Shown piece by piece: positions 16,714 through 25,043 of a stretch of 64,000 nucleotides of DNA. Positions within the stretch are counted from its first letter, which is position 1; each line of letters begins with the position of its first letter. Origin of the DNA: Nocardioides potassii (lineage in GTDB: Bacteria; Actinomycetota; Actinomycetes; Propionibacteriales; Nocardioidaceae). The notes beneath the pieces were generated by a model. The model had not been told where the DNA came from, searched no databases, and saw nothing but the letters and a program-made list of their open reading frames with translations. The stretch spans positions 372,001-436,000 of the forward strand of contig NZ_JAKJHZ010000010.1 in assembly GCF_021648885.1 (NCBI RefSeq). The letters run 5' to 3'. The position numbers were made by a program, and so were the translations under genes.

Positions 16714-18156
16714 GTGTCGAGGTTCTCGCCCCTGCTGGTGGCCCTGTCGTTGGTGCTCGGGATCTCGCTGGTCTCCGCCGTCCCCGCGACCGCGACCGTG
16801 ACGGCCCCGTCGTCCGTCGGGCAGTCCTCTCCCGTCGTGACCAGCCTCGCCGCGAAGCCCCGGAAGAAGAGGTGGAAGGCGCCCAACGGCCCCTTCTTCA
16901 ACGACCCGCACCGCAAGGCCGGGCACTTCGCCATCGAGCGCAAGATCATCGAGACCATCCGCCACACCAAGCGCGGCGCGATCATCCGCATCGCGGTCTA
17001 CTCCTTCGACCGGGTGCCGGTCGCCAACGCGCTCGTGGCCGCCCACAAGCGCGGCGTCAAGGTCCAGATGCTGCTCAACGACCACCTCGAGACCCGCGCC
17101 ATCCAGCTGGTGCGTGCCGAGGTCGGCAAGAACCGCAACAAGAAGAGCTTCATCTACAAGTGCGTGGCCAGCTGCCGCAGCACCCAGAACGAGTACAACA
17201 ACCTGCACTCGAAGTTCTACTCGTTCAGCAAGGCCGGGCGGCAGCGCGACGTCATCGCCGTCGGGTCGGCCAACCTGATGCTCAACGCGGCGCTCCACCA
17301 GTGGAACGACCTCTACTTCTCCCACGGCGACCACGAGCTGTTCCGCCAGTACGTCTCGCTCTTCAACAACATGAAGAAGGACTGGGACGTCCGCCGCCCG
17401 CCTCGGTTCTTCTGCGGGACGCCGACGGGTGCGGTCTGCGACGACTCGGTCGACAAGCACACCGTCTGGGCGTTCCCCCGGCTCTCCGGTCCGAAGAACG
17501 ACCTCGTGCTCGACATGCTCAACAAGATCCAGTGCGTGACGCCTGACGCGGCCGGCAACCCGGTGCGCACCAAGCTCGCGCTGTCGATGCACACCATGCG
17601 CGGGCGCCGCGGCGACTACCTGGCCGCAGCCATCCGCAACAAGTTCGCCGAGGGCTGCGACTTCCGGGTCAGCTACGGCCTGATCGGCTACCACACCAAG
17701 CAGATCCTCGGTGCGCCCACCGCGCGCGGCCGCATCCCCCTCCGCTCGACGGGGATGGACTACAACACCGACGACGACTACGACCTGAACAAGGACGGCG
17801 AGGACGACCTGATCCTCGACTACTACAGCCACCAGAAGTACTTCGTCATCCAGGGCACCTACAACGGCGTCCAGGGCACGAACATGGTGCTGACCGGGTC
17901 GTCCAACTGGGCCAGCCTCAGCACGGCCAACGACGAGCTCTGGATGACCATCCAGGGCGCGCGGGTCGCGAAGAAGTACCTCAAGAACTTCAACTACCAG
18001 TGGGACCTCACGCGGAACTCGCGCGACGCCTACACGACCACCTACGCCGAGTTCCGGGTCAGGACCGACGACGGTCGCTGGACCACCGTCCGTCGCCCGG
18101 TCACCACCGTCGAGCCCGACCGCTACGCCACGGGCCCCTACTGGGAGTCCGACTGA
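16714..18156 (+). CDS. Exported phospholipase-D-like domain protein
   Basis: 480 residues from GTG 16714; GGGAAGG lies 9 nt upstream, and a signal peptide follows (VSRFSPLL, hydrophobic core to residue 26, cleavage after A-T-A). Two PLD half-sites are present: H165-S-K with GSANL (184-188), and H373-Q-K with GSSNW (395-399). The spacing fits a single-chain two-HKD fold, but each H-x-K lacks the usual aspartate four residues on. Between them, D-x-N-x-D-G-x-x-D (about 357-365) resembles an EF-hand/dockerin calcium loop. Four or more cysteines suggest disulfides. Likely a secreted phosphodiesterase, substrate unknown (lipid or nucleic acid). Confidence 0.85.
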   Translation: MSRFSPLLVALSLVLGISLVSAVPATATVTAPSSVGQSSPVVTSLAAKPRKKRWKAPNGPFFNDPHRKAGHFAIERKIIETIRHTKRGAIIRIAVYSFDRVPVANALVAAHKRGVKVQMLLNDHLETRAIQLVRAEVGKNRNKKSFIYKCVASCRSTQNEYNNLHSKFYSFSKAGRQRDVIAVGSANLMLNAALHQWNDLYFSHGDHELFRQYVSLFNNMKKDWDVRRPPRFFCGTPTGAVCDDSVDKHTVWAFPRLSGPKNDLVLDMLNKIQCVTPDAAGNPVRTKLALSMHTMRGRRGDYLAAAIRNKFAEGCDFRVSYGLIGYHTKQILGAPTARGRIPLRSTGMDYNTDDDYDLNKDGEDDLILDYYSHQKYFVIQGTYNGVQGTNMVLTGSSNWASLSTANDELWMTIQGARVAKKYLKNFNYQWDLTRNSRDAYTTTYAEFRVRTDDGRWTTVRRPVTTVEPDRYATGPYWESD

Positions 18157-18189
18157 CCTAGTCGGGCCCGGTCGGGCCCGGTCGGTCAA

Positions 18190-18195
18190 TAGGCT
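18190..18195 (+). promoter_or_regulatory. -10 element (TAGGCT) of the decarboxylase gene
   Basis: TAGGCT lies 7 nt before ATG 18203, the spacing expected for a leaderless transcript. A direct repeat of TCGGGCCCGG just upstream (18162-18182) may be incidental. Confidence 0.5.
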
Positions 18196-18202
18196 GCGGC
18201 CC

Positions 18203-19624
18203 ATGCCGACCGACCCGCGCGGGCTGCGCGACGACGCTCCGCTGCTCGACGCGTGGCTGCGGTTCCAGGAGGCGGCGCCGACGCCGTTCACCATCCCCGG
18301 GCACAAGCAGCGGCACGACCTCGTCGGCGACGTGGTCGCGGGCGACGTCCCGCTCTACGCCGGCCTCGACACGATGAAGCTGACCGGGGGCGTGCTCGCG
18401 GACGCCGAACGACGTGCGGCGCGGCTGTGGGGCGCCGACGTGTGCCGGTTCTCCACCGGAGGCGCCACGCACGCCAACCAGTCCGTCGCCCTCGCCGTCG
18501 CGGACGACGGTGACACCGTCGTGGTGAGCCGCACGCTCCACCGCTCGATGCTGCTGGGGCTGGTGCTCGCGGGGCTGACCCCGGTGTGGGTCCGACCCGA
18601 GGTCGACCCGGCGACCGGCCTGCCGCTCGGCGTCGCCCCGGACGCCGTACGACGCGCACTCGAGGCGCACCCGCACGCGCGGGCCGTCTTCGTGGGCGAC
18701 CCGTCCTACGTCGGCACGGTCGGCGACGTGGCAGGCCTGGCCGACGCCGCCCACGAGCACGACGTGCCGTTGGTCGTCGACGCGGCGTGGGCCGCGCACT
18801 TCGGCTTCCACCCGGACCTGCCGCGGCACCCGCTCCAGCTCGGCGCCGACGTGATGGTGACCAGCGCGCACAAGACGCTCCCCGCCTGGAGCCAGGCCGC
18901 GATCGTGCTCGCCCGCACCGGGCGGGTCGACGCGGCCCGGTTGGAGGCCGGTGTCGAGGCGACCGCCACCACCAGCCCGGCCGGTGCGATCCTCGCCAGC
19001 ACGGACGCCGCCCGCGCGCTGCTCGAGCGCGACGGTGAGGAGCTCCTCGGGGCGGCGATCGCCGCCAACCGCGAGGCGCGGTCGCGACTCCGGGCGGTCG
19101 ACGGGCTGGCTGTCCTCGACGGGCCGGGTGTGGACCCGCTCAAGCTGACCGTCGTGCTGTCCCGGGCCGGCGTCGACGGCAACGCCGTCGAGCAGGACCT
19201 GCTCGACGCCGGCCTGCCTGTGGAGTCGGCCGACCGCGACGTCCTCGTCGCGGTCGTGTCCCTCGCCGACACGCCCGGGACGGTGGCCGGGCTCACCGAC
19301 GCGCTCGTCGACTCGGTCGAGCGGCACCGCGGGCCGGCGCGCGCGGCGGTCGGCCCGGCGTCGTACGGCGTCCAGCCCGAGGCCGTGGTGCCGCCGCGGC
19401 AGGCCTTCTTCTCGCGGTCGGAGCACGTCCCGGTCACGAGCGCTGTCGGCCGGACGAGTGCCGAGCTCGTGGCGCCCTACCCACCCGGCATCCCGGTGCT
19501 GGCGCCGGGCGAGCGCATCACGGACCAGGCGCTCCAGGCGCTCGGTCACGCGCGGTTGGCTGGCGTCCGCATCGCCTATGCAGCGGACCCCACGCTCGCC
19601 ACGCTGCGGGTCGTGGTCGACTGA
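18203..19624 (+). CDS. Orn/Lys/Arg decarboxylase-type fold-I PLP enzyme
   Basis: 473 residues. Diagnostic pieces: TPFTIPGHKQRHDL near the N-terminus, FSTGGATHANQSVALAVA, VGDPSYVGTVGDVAGLADAAH, VVDAAWAAHFGFH with the PLP-binding Asp, TSAHKTLPAWSQ with the Schiff-base lysine, and the C-terminal APYPPGIPVLAPGERIT segment. This matches the bacterial ornithine/lysine/arginine decarboxylase family in its short form, lacking the N-terminal wing domain. It should produce a diamine (putrescine, cadaverine) or agmatine; the exact substrate is unknown. Such a product would be a natural substrate for the gamma-glutamylation cluster 3 kb downstream, though the two are not in one operon. Confidence 0.88.
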   Translation: MPTDPRGLRDDAPLLDAWLRFQEAAPTPFTIPGHKQRHDLVGDVVAGDVPLYAGLDTMKLTGGVLADAERRAARLWGADVCRFSTGGATHANQSVALAVADDGDTVVVSRTLHRSMLLGLVLAGLTPVWVRPEVDPATGLPLGVAPDAVRRALEAHPHARAVFVGDPSYVGTVGDVAGLADAAHEHDVPLVVDAAWAAHFGFHPDLPRHPLQLGADVMVTSAHKTLPAWSQAAIVLARTGRVDAARLEAGVEATATTSPAGAILASTDAARALLERDGEELLGAAIAANREARSRLRAVDGLAVLDGPGVDPLKLTVVLSRAGVDGNAVEQDLLDAGLPVESADRDVLVAVVSLADTPGTVAGLTDALVDSVERHRGPARAAVGPASYGVQPEAVVPPRQAFFSRSEHVPVTSAVGRTSAELVAPYPPGIPVLAPGERITDQALQALGHARLAGVRIAYAADPTLATLRVVVD

Positions 19625-19628
19625 CGCG

Positions 19629-20465
19629 TCAGCCGATCGGAACGTCGGCCGCGGCCAGCAGCCGCAGGCGCTCGTGGCTGGGGCTGCCGGGCGTCGCGGT
19701 GTAGACGAGCAGCGAGTGCGACTGGAACGGGTCCTGGACGATCTGGCAGCTCAGCTCCAGCTCGCCGACCGCCGGGTGCAGGTAGCGCTTGACCTCCCGC
19801 GGCCGGATGCCGACCTCGTGCTCGGCCCACCGCTCGCGGAACTCCTCGCTGCGCTCGAGGAGCAGGTCGAGGAGCTCGGCTGCGCGCGAGCCCGGTCCCC
19901 GCAGCGTGACGATGCCGCGCAGGCCGGAGGCGTACATCCGCGAGTAGAAGTCGTGGTCCTCGGGCGGGTGCAGCCGGCGGGCGGCCGGGTCGGTGAACCA
20001 GCGGTAGCCGAGGCTGCGGGCGGGACCGCTGTGCCGCCGCGAGTCGCCGACGAGCGCGACGCTGAGCGGTGTCTGGCGCAGCGTCTCGCCGAGCTCGGTG
20101 ACGATCTCCGCCGGGGTGTCCGCCAGCCGGTCGAAGATCCGCAGCATGCCGGGCGCGACGTGGTCGCCGGCCGGTCCGCGGGTTGGCGGGTGGTGCCCCG
20201 CGAGCCGGAACAGGTGGTCGCGCTCGTCGAGCGAGAGGTGCAGGCCCTGGGCGATCGAGGCGACCATCTGCTCGGACGGCTGGGGCCCGCGCTCGCGCTC
20301 GATGCGCGAGTAGAAGTCCGTCGACATGTGGCTCAGCGCCGCGACCTCCTCGCGTCGCAGGCCCGGCGTACGACGTCGCGCGCCGCGCGGCAGCCCGACG
20401 TCCTCGGGCTGCAGTGCCTCGCGGCGTCGGCGCAGGAAGTCGGCCAGTCCGGCTCGGTCGATCAT
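19629..20465 (-). CDS. HTH regulator with MmyB-like ligand-binding domain
   Basis: 278 residues from ATG 20465; the frame opens 12 codons earlier without similarity. An Xre-type helix-turn-helix covers about residues 5-70 ([51 protein letters not shown]). The MmyB-like PAS-type domain follows ([38 protein letters not shown]). MmyB-like proteins are named for an actinobacterial antibiotic regulator; the domain may bind a fatty acid or small ligand. It is divergent from an SDR gene, 109 bp apart. In this family the regulator usually controls the divergent oxidoreductase gene, which is the likely case here. Confidence 0.9.
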   Translation of the reverse strand: MIDRAGLADFLRRRREALQPEDVGLPRGARRRTPGLRREEVAALSHMSTDFYSRIERERGPQPSEQMVASIAQGLHLSLDERDHLFRLAGHHPPTRGPAGDHVAPGMLRIFDRLADTPAEIVTELGETLRQTPLSVALVGDSRRHSGPARSLGYRWFTDPAARRLHPPEDHDFYSRMYASGLRGIVTLRGPGSRAAELLDLLLERSEEFRERWAEHEVGIRPREVKRYLHPAVGELELSCQIVQDPFQSHSLLVYTATPGSPSHERLRLLAAADVPIG

Positions 20466-20574
20466 GCGGCCATCCTCGCCGGTGGTGGTCACCGGATCCA
20501 CGGATCGTCAGGCCGTGGATGAGCTCTGGCCACTCGGTCACGCTGGTGGGACATCCACGACAGAGGAGCCGCAC

Positions 20575-21507
20575 GTGCGACCCAAGCAGTACGAGATCCA
20601 CCTCCCCGACCTGACCGGGCGGCGCGCCCTGGTCACCGGCGCGAGCGACGGGATGGGGCTCGGCATCGCCGCCGCCCTCGCCGGCGCAGGCGCCCAGGTG
20701 CTGGTGCCGGTGCGCAACCGGCCGAAGGGAGACGCCGCCGTTGCGAAGATCCGCGCCGAGGTGCCCGGAGCACACCTCACGCTGCACGACCTCGACCTGT
20801 CGTCGCTCGCGTCCGTCGAGGCGCTCGCGGAGCGGCTGGTCGCGGAGGGAGAGCCGATCCACCTCCTGGTCAACAACGCGGGCGTGATGACGCCGCCCGA
20901 GCGGCAGACGACGGCGGACGGCTTGGAGCTGCAGCTCGGCACGAACCACCTGGGGCACTTCGCCCTCACCGGACGGCTCCTGCCGCTCCTGCGAGCCGGG
21001 CAGGCGCGCGTGACGACGCAGGCGAGCGTCGCCGCCCGCCGCGGGAGGATCAGCTGGGACGACCCGTCGTGGGAGTCGTCGTACGACGGCATGGCGGCCT
21101 ACCGGCAGTCCAAGATCGCGTGCGGCCTGTTCGGCCTCGAGCTCAGCCGGCGCAGTGCCGCCGCCGGTTGGGGGATCACCAGCAACGTCTCGCACCCCGG
21201 TGTCGCGCCGACGAGCCTGCTCGCCGCCCGCCCCGAGATCGGTCGCTCCGACGACACGACCGCGGTGAGGATGATCCGCTGGCTGTCCGCGCACGGGTTG
21301 CTGGTCGGGACCGTCGAGTCAGCGAAGCTGCCCGCGCTCGTGGCGGTGACGACCGGGGACGACGGCGGCTTCTACGGACCCCAGTGGCCCGGCAACGCCG
21401 GCGGGCCGCCCGGACGGCAGTCGCTGTGGCCGGCGCTGGACAGGCCCGAGGACGCGGCGCGCCTGTGGGACCTCTCCGAGGAGCTGACCGGGGTGGCGTA
21501 CGCCTGA
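20575..21507 (+). CDS. Short-chain dehydrogenase (retinol-dehydrogenase/WWOX-like)
   Basis: 310 residues from GTG 20575 with GAGGAG 7 nt upstream. Classical [23 protein letters not shown] (TGxxxGxG), [39 protein letters not shown], and Y-R-Q-S-K as the active-site YxxxK. The N-x-L-G-H-F-x-L-T and late [10 protein letters not shown] segments are typical of the larger SDRs annotated as retinol dehydrogenase-like. Cofactor is likely NADP(H). Substrate unknown. Probably controlled by the divergent MmyB-like regulator; the pair is a common actinobacterial arrangement. Confidence 0.88.
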   Translation: MRPKQYEIHLPDLTGRRALVTGASDGMGLGIAAALAGAGAQVLVPVRNRPKGDAAVAKIRAEVPGAHLTLHDLDLSSLASVEALAERLVAEGEPIHLLVNNAGVMTPPERQTTADGLELQLGTNHLGHFALTGRLLPLLRAGQARVTTQASVAARRGRISWDDPSWESSYDGMAAYRQSKIACGLFGLELSRRSAAAGWGITSNVSHPGVAPTSLLAARPEIGRSDDTTAVRMIRWLSAHGLLVGTVESAKLPALVAVTTGDDGGFYGPQWPGNAGGPPGRQSLWPALDRPEDAARLWDLSEELTGVAYA

Positions 21508-21528
21508 GGCGTTGGTCGTACCCGGATC

Positions 21529-21987
21529 ATGGGTGAGGTGCTGCACCGACATCCGTTCCTCGGCCTGCTGACCCTGCTCTACGGGGCGTTCGTCGCCGTG
21601 GTGACCCTCACCCCGGGGTCGGGGACCCCGGACTACTACGGCCTTGCCACGCGGGTGCTGGCCCGGATGCAGCGCTACCCCGAGCTCGACCCGCTGACCT
21701 ACCGGCTCTCGGTGGAGCGGATCGAGTTCCTGGCCAACATCGGGCTCTTCGTGCCCCTCGGCGTCTTCCTGCTCCTGCTCGTCGGCACCCGGCTGTGGTG
21801 GGTGGCCCTCGCCGCCGGCATCGTCCTCACCTCGATGATCGAGACGGTGCAGAAGGAGATCCCCGGCCGCGTCTCCGACCCGCGTGACGTCGCAGCCAAC
21901 TCGATCGGGATGTTCGTCGGGGTCTTCCTGGCGATCGTCCTGACCCTGCCGTCGACCCTGCGCCGCAACCGCGAGCGGCGGGTCTGA
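21529..21987 (+). CDS. VanZ-family membrane protein
   Basis: 152 residues. Hydrophobic helices at about residues 10-27, 66-84, 85-103 and 125-141 with the VanZ pattern VVTLTPG, ERIEFLANIGLFVPLG, and SMIETVQKEIPGRVSDPRDVAANSIG. The D-x-x-D-V-x-x-N-x-x-G end motif is diagnostic. VanZ-like proteins are linked to lipoglycopeptide tolerance in enterococci, but most homologues have no known role. Starts 21 bp after the SDR gene. A 61-bp palindrome follows. Confidence 0.9.
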   Translation: MGEVLHRHPFLGLLTLLYGAFVAVVTLTPGSGTPDYYGLATRVLARMQRYPELDPLTYRLSVERIEFLANIGLFVPLGVFLLLLVGTRLWWVALAAGIVLTSMIETVQKEIPGRVSDPRDVAANSIGMFVGVFLAIVLTLPSTLRRNRERRV

Positions 21988-22000
21988 GGGACCGGACCCG

Positions 22001-22061
22001 ACACGTGTCCGGGACGTGGCCCCCGACCGAGCGGATCGAGGGCCACGTCGCGGACACGTGT
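22001..22061. terminator. Bidirectional terminator between convergent genes
   Basis: Positions 22001-22021 pair with 22041-22061 over 21 bp with one mismatch, around a 19-nt loop. Ends are ACACGTGTCC/GGACACGTGT. It lies between the VanZ stop (21987) and the hydrolase stop (22065). Different in sequence from the GACGTCAT family. Confidence 0.8.
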
Positions 22062-22064
22062 GGC

Positions 22065-22787
22065 TCAGCGGGCGGCGTGCTCGCGGGCGGCCGCGACCAG
22101 GCCGGCCATCAGCCCGATCTCGACCCGGGTCTCCGGGTGCCACTGCACGGCCATCCGGAACCGGTCGCCGTCGGCCTCCATCGCCTCGAGCGTCCCGTCG
22201 ACGGCACGGGCCACGGCCGTGAAGCCGGGATGGGTGGCCACCGACTGGTGGTGGTGGCAGCCGACCTCGACGCGTTGCCCGACGAGGGTCGCCAGCCGGG
22301 ACCCCGGCGCGGTCTCGACCTCGACGTCGCCGTAGACGTCGCCGCCGGGGGAGTGGGCGTCGGTGCCGACGAGGTCGGGCGTGTGCTGGTCGAGCGTGCC
22401 GCCCGCGTGGACCGCCATCAGCTGCATGCCCCGGCAGATCCCCAGCACCGGCAGGCCGGCCTCGTCCGCGGCGGTCAGGAGCGCCAGCTCCCACTCGTCC
22501 CGGTCCGGCCGGAGGCCGGTGGTGCGCTCGTGCGGCTCGGCGCCGTAGCGCGCCGGGTCGACGTCGGCGCCGCCGGAGATGACGAGGGCGTCGACCCGCT
22601 GCACGACCCGCGCGGCCGCACCCGCGGCGGCCACGGGCGGGAGCAGCAGCGGTACGCCGCCGGCGGCCTCCACCGCGACGGCGTACTCCGTCGGCAGGAG
22701 GTCGGCCCGGGTGTGCCACACGCCCCACGCCGCCTCCTGGCGGTACGTCGTCAGCCCGACGACCGGTGCGTCCGTCCCGTTGGACAT
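22065..22787 (-). CDS. Class-I glutamine amidotransferase, gamma-glutamyl-GABA hydrolase type
   Basis: 240 residues from ATG 22787. PuuD-like peptidase C26: VVGLTTYRQ, ALVISGGADVDPARYG, the nucleophile elbow VLGICRGMQLM with catalytic Cys, and QWHPE with the catalytic His/Glu. In the gamma-glutamylated amine pathway this enzyme removes the glutamyl group at the last step, releasing the oxidised product and glutamate. It is the last gene of the minus-strand cluster; only 8 bp separate it from the SDR. A homologous gene set (glnA4, a GATase, aldC and an SDR) is known in Mycobacterium tuberculosis, which supports the pathway role. Confidence 0.88.
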   Translation of the reverse strand: MSNGTDAPVVGLTTYRQEAAWGVWHTRADLLPTEYAVAVEAAGGVPLLLPPVAAAGAAARVVQRVDALVISGGADVDPARYGAEPHERTTGLRPDRDEWELALLTAADEAGLPVLGICRGMQLMAVHAGGTLDQHTPDLVGTDAHSPGGDVYGDVEVETAPGSRLATLVGQRVEVGCHHHQSVATHPGFTAVARAVDGTLEAMEADGDRFRMAVQWHPETRVEIGLMAGLVAAAREHAAR

Positions 22788-22795
22788 GGCGGGCG

Positions 22796-23575
22796 TCAGA
22801 GCGGGGTGACGTAGGCGCCGGAGATGCCGCCGTCCACCAGGAAGGTGTTGGCGGTCATGAAGCTCGACTCGTCGGAGGCGAGGAAGAGCACGGCGTTGGC
22901 CATCTCCTCGGGCTCGGCGAAGCGGCCCATCGGCACGTGCACGAGCCGGCGCGCGGCCCGCTCGGCGTCGCTGGCGAACAGCTCCTTGAGCAGCGGGGTG
23001 TTGACCGGACCGGGGCACAGGGCGTTGACCCGCACGCCCTCCCGGGCGAACTGCACGCCGAGCTCGCGCGACATCGACAGCACGCCACCCTTGGAGGCGG
23101 AGTAGGAGATCTGCGAGGTGGCGGCACCCATCACCGCGACGAAGGACGCGGTGTTGATGATCGAGCCACGCTTCTGCTCGAGCATGTAGGGCAGCGCCGC
23201 CTTGCAGCACAGGTAGACGCTGGTGAGGTTGACCTCCTGCACCTTGCGCCACGCGTCGAGGTCGGTGTCGAGGATCGAGTCGTCCTCCGGCGGCGAGATG
23301 CCGGCGTTGTTGAAGGCGATGTCGACCGAGCCGTAGGTGTCCTTGGCCGTCCTGAAGAGTGCGTCCACCTGCTCCTTCGAGGTGACGTCGACGTGGACGT
23401 ACGTCGCCACGTCGGAGCCGCCGAGCTCGGCGACCAGCGCCTCGCCGCTCGCGTCGTCGATGTCGCCGATGACGACGCGGGCGCCCTCCTCGACGAAACG
23501 ACGTACGGTCGCCAGGCCGATGCCGCTGCAACCCCCGGTGACGACGGCCGTGCGGCCCTCGATGCGTCCTGCCAT
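22796..23575 (-). CDS. Short-chain dehydrogenase (FabG-like) of the amine-glutamylation cluster
   Basis: 259 residues. Classical SDR: TAVVTGGCSGIGLATVRRF, IAFNNAGISPPEDDS, catalytic S-Y-S-A-S-K (Y-x-x-x-K), and the C-terminal FLVDGGISGAYVTPL. NAD(P)-dependent alcohol/keto oxidoreductase. Its role in the pathway is not clear; it could interconvert an alcohol and aldehyde on the glutamylated intermediate. The gap to the aldehyde dehydrogenase stop is 93 bp and holds three tandem repeats (23648-23676). Confidence 0.88.
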   Translation of the reverse strand: MAGRIEGRTAVVTGGCSGIGLATVRRFVEEGARVVIGDIDDASGEALVAELGGSDVATYVHVDVTSKEQVDALFRTAKDTYGSVDIAFNNAGISPPEDDSILDTDLDAWRKVQEVNLTSVYLCCKAALPYMLEQKRGSIINTASFVAVMGAATSQISYSASKGGVLSMSRELGVQFAREGVRVNALCPGPVNTPLLKELFASDAERAARRLVHVPMGRFAEPEEMANAVLFLASDESSFMTANTFLVDGGISGAYVTPL

Positions 23576-23647
23576 GTGAATGTGCCTCTCCTCTAGGTGA
23601 TCGAGCAGCCGCGAGGAACGAGCGGCGTGTCGAGATCTGTGATGACT

Positions 23648-23676
23648 CAGTGGGTTGTCAGTGGGCTCTCAGTGGG
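23648..23676 (-). repeat. Three CAGTGGG repeats in 11-bp phase at the aldehyde dehydrogenase 3' end
   Basis: CAGTGGG at 23648-23654, 23659-23665 and 23670-23676, each 11 bp apart; with the preceding T each is TCAGTGGG. On the coding strand each unit reads CCCACTGA, so the true stop codon (TGA, 23669-23671) has two further in-phase copies behind it. Could be an operator array for the downstream SDR gene or a slippage-made triplication. Confidence 0.6.
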
Positions 23677-25021
23677 CGATGAAGACGTTCTTCTCCTCGG
23701 TGAACGCGTTCGGCGCGTCCGGCCCGAGCTCGCGGCCGAGGCCGGACTGCTTGTAGCCGCCGAACGGCGTCCAGTAGCGCACCGACGAGTGGCTGTTGAC
23801 CGACAGGTTGCCGGCCTCGACGCTGCGCGCGACCCGGAGGGCACGGCCGACGTCGGAGGTGAAGATCGACCCGGACAGGCCGTAGTCGGAGTCGTTGGCG
23901 AGCGCGATCGCCTCGTCCTCGTCGTCGAACGGCATGACCGCGACCACCGGGCCGAACACCTCCTCGCGCCACACCGCCTCGCCCGTGTCGCGCGACTCGA
24001 CGACGGTCGGCGGAAGCCACCAGCCCGGGCCGTCGGGCGCGGTGCCGGTGAAGGCGACGCTGGCGCCGTCGATGTAGGCCTGGACCGTGTCGCGCTGGCC
24101 CGAGGAGACCATCGGTCCCATCTCGCTCTGCTCGTCGGCCGGGTCGATGACCCGCAGCGCCTTGACCGCGGTCTCGAGCCTCCCCACGAACTCGTCGTAC
24201 GCCGAGCGCTGGACGAGGATCCGCGAGCGGGCGCAGCAGTCCTGGCCGGCGTTGTCGAAGACGGCGTACGGCGCACTGGCGGCCGCCGCGGCGACGTCGG
24301 TGTCGGCGAAGACGATGTTGGCGCTCTTGCCGCCGAGCTCGAGGGTCACCCGCTTCACCTGGTCGGCGCAGCCGGCCATGAGCTTCTTGCCGACCCCGGT
24401 GGAGCCGGTGAAGCACACCTTGCGCACCAGCGGGTGGGTGACGAAGCGCTCCCCGACGACGGACCCCTTGCCCGGGACGATGGTCAGGACGCCCGCGGGC
24501 AGGCCGGCCTCGACCGCGAGCTCACCGATCCGGATCGCGGTGAGCGGGGTGAGCTCGGCGGGCTTGAGGACGACGGTGTTGCCGGCCGCCAGCGCGGGTG
24601 CGAAGCCCCACGCGGCGATCGGCATCGGGAAGTTCCAGGGGACGATGATCCCCACCACGCCGAGCGGCTCGTGGAAGGTGACGTCGGTGCCGCCCGGCAC
24701 CGGGATCTGGCGGCCGAAGAGCCGCTCGGGTGCCGCCGAGTAGTAGTTGAGGCAGTCGCGGACGTTGCCCGCCTCCCACCGCGCGTTGCCGATCGTGTGG
24801 CCGGCGTTGAGCACCTCGAGCTGGGCCAGCTCCTCGTTGTGCGCGTCGACGATCGCGGCGAAGGCCCGCAGCAGCCGGGCCCGCTCGCCGGGCGCGACGG
24901 ATCGCCACGCCCCGAAGGCGTCGTGCGCGCGCTGGATCGCGGCGTCGGCCTCCTCGAGCGTCGCCGAGGCGGGGGAGCGGTCGAGCTCCTCGCCCGTGGT
25001 GGGGTTGATCAGGGTGGTCAT
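23669..25021 (-). CDS. Aldehyde dehydrogenase (gamma-glutamyl-aminoaldehyde type)
   Basis: 450 residues, a little shorter than the usual 475-500 at the N-terminus. All ALDH landmarks are there: IIVPWNFPMPIAAWGFAPALA, NTVVLKPAELTP (NAD-binding Lys), FTGSTGVGKKL, VTLELGGKS with the general-base Glu, and FDNAGQDCCARSR with the catalytic Cys (second of two adjacent cysteines). In PuuC-like pathways it oxidises the gamma-glutamyl aldehyde to the acid. 22 bp after the glutamine-synthetase-like gene. Mycobacterium tuberculosis AldC occupies the same position beside GlnA4. Confidence 0.9.
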   Translation of the reverse strand: MTTLINPTTGEELDRSPASATLEEADAAIQRAHDAFGAWRSVAPGERARLLRAFAAIVDAHNEELAQLEVLNAGHTIGNARWEAGNVRDCLNYYSAAPERLFGRQIPVPGGTDVTFHEPLGVVGIIVPWNFPMPIAAWGFAPALAAGNTVVLKPAELTPLTAIRIGELAVEAGLPAGVLTIVPGKGSVVGERFVTHPLVRKVCFTGSTGVGKKLMAGCADQVKRVTLELGGKSANIVFADTDVAAAAASAPYAVFDNAGQDCCARSRILVQRSAYDEFVGRLETAVKALRVIDPADEQSEMGPMVSSGQRDTVQAYIDGASVAFTGTAPDGPGWWLPPTVVESRDTGEAVWREEVFGPVVAVMPFDDEDEAIALANDSDYGLSGSIFTSDVGRALRVARSVEAGNLSVNSHSSVRYWTPFGGYKQSGLGRELGPDAPNAFTEEKNVFIAH

Positions 25022-25043
25022 GAAGGTCGTCTCGTCCTCTCGT

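Noticed and set aside
18162..18182. TCGGGCCCGG direct repeat before the Orn/Lys decarboxylase as an operator
   Set aside because: GC-only sequence with just two copies directly after a stop codon; not distinguishable from chance at this base composition.
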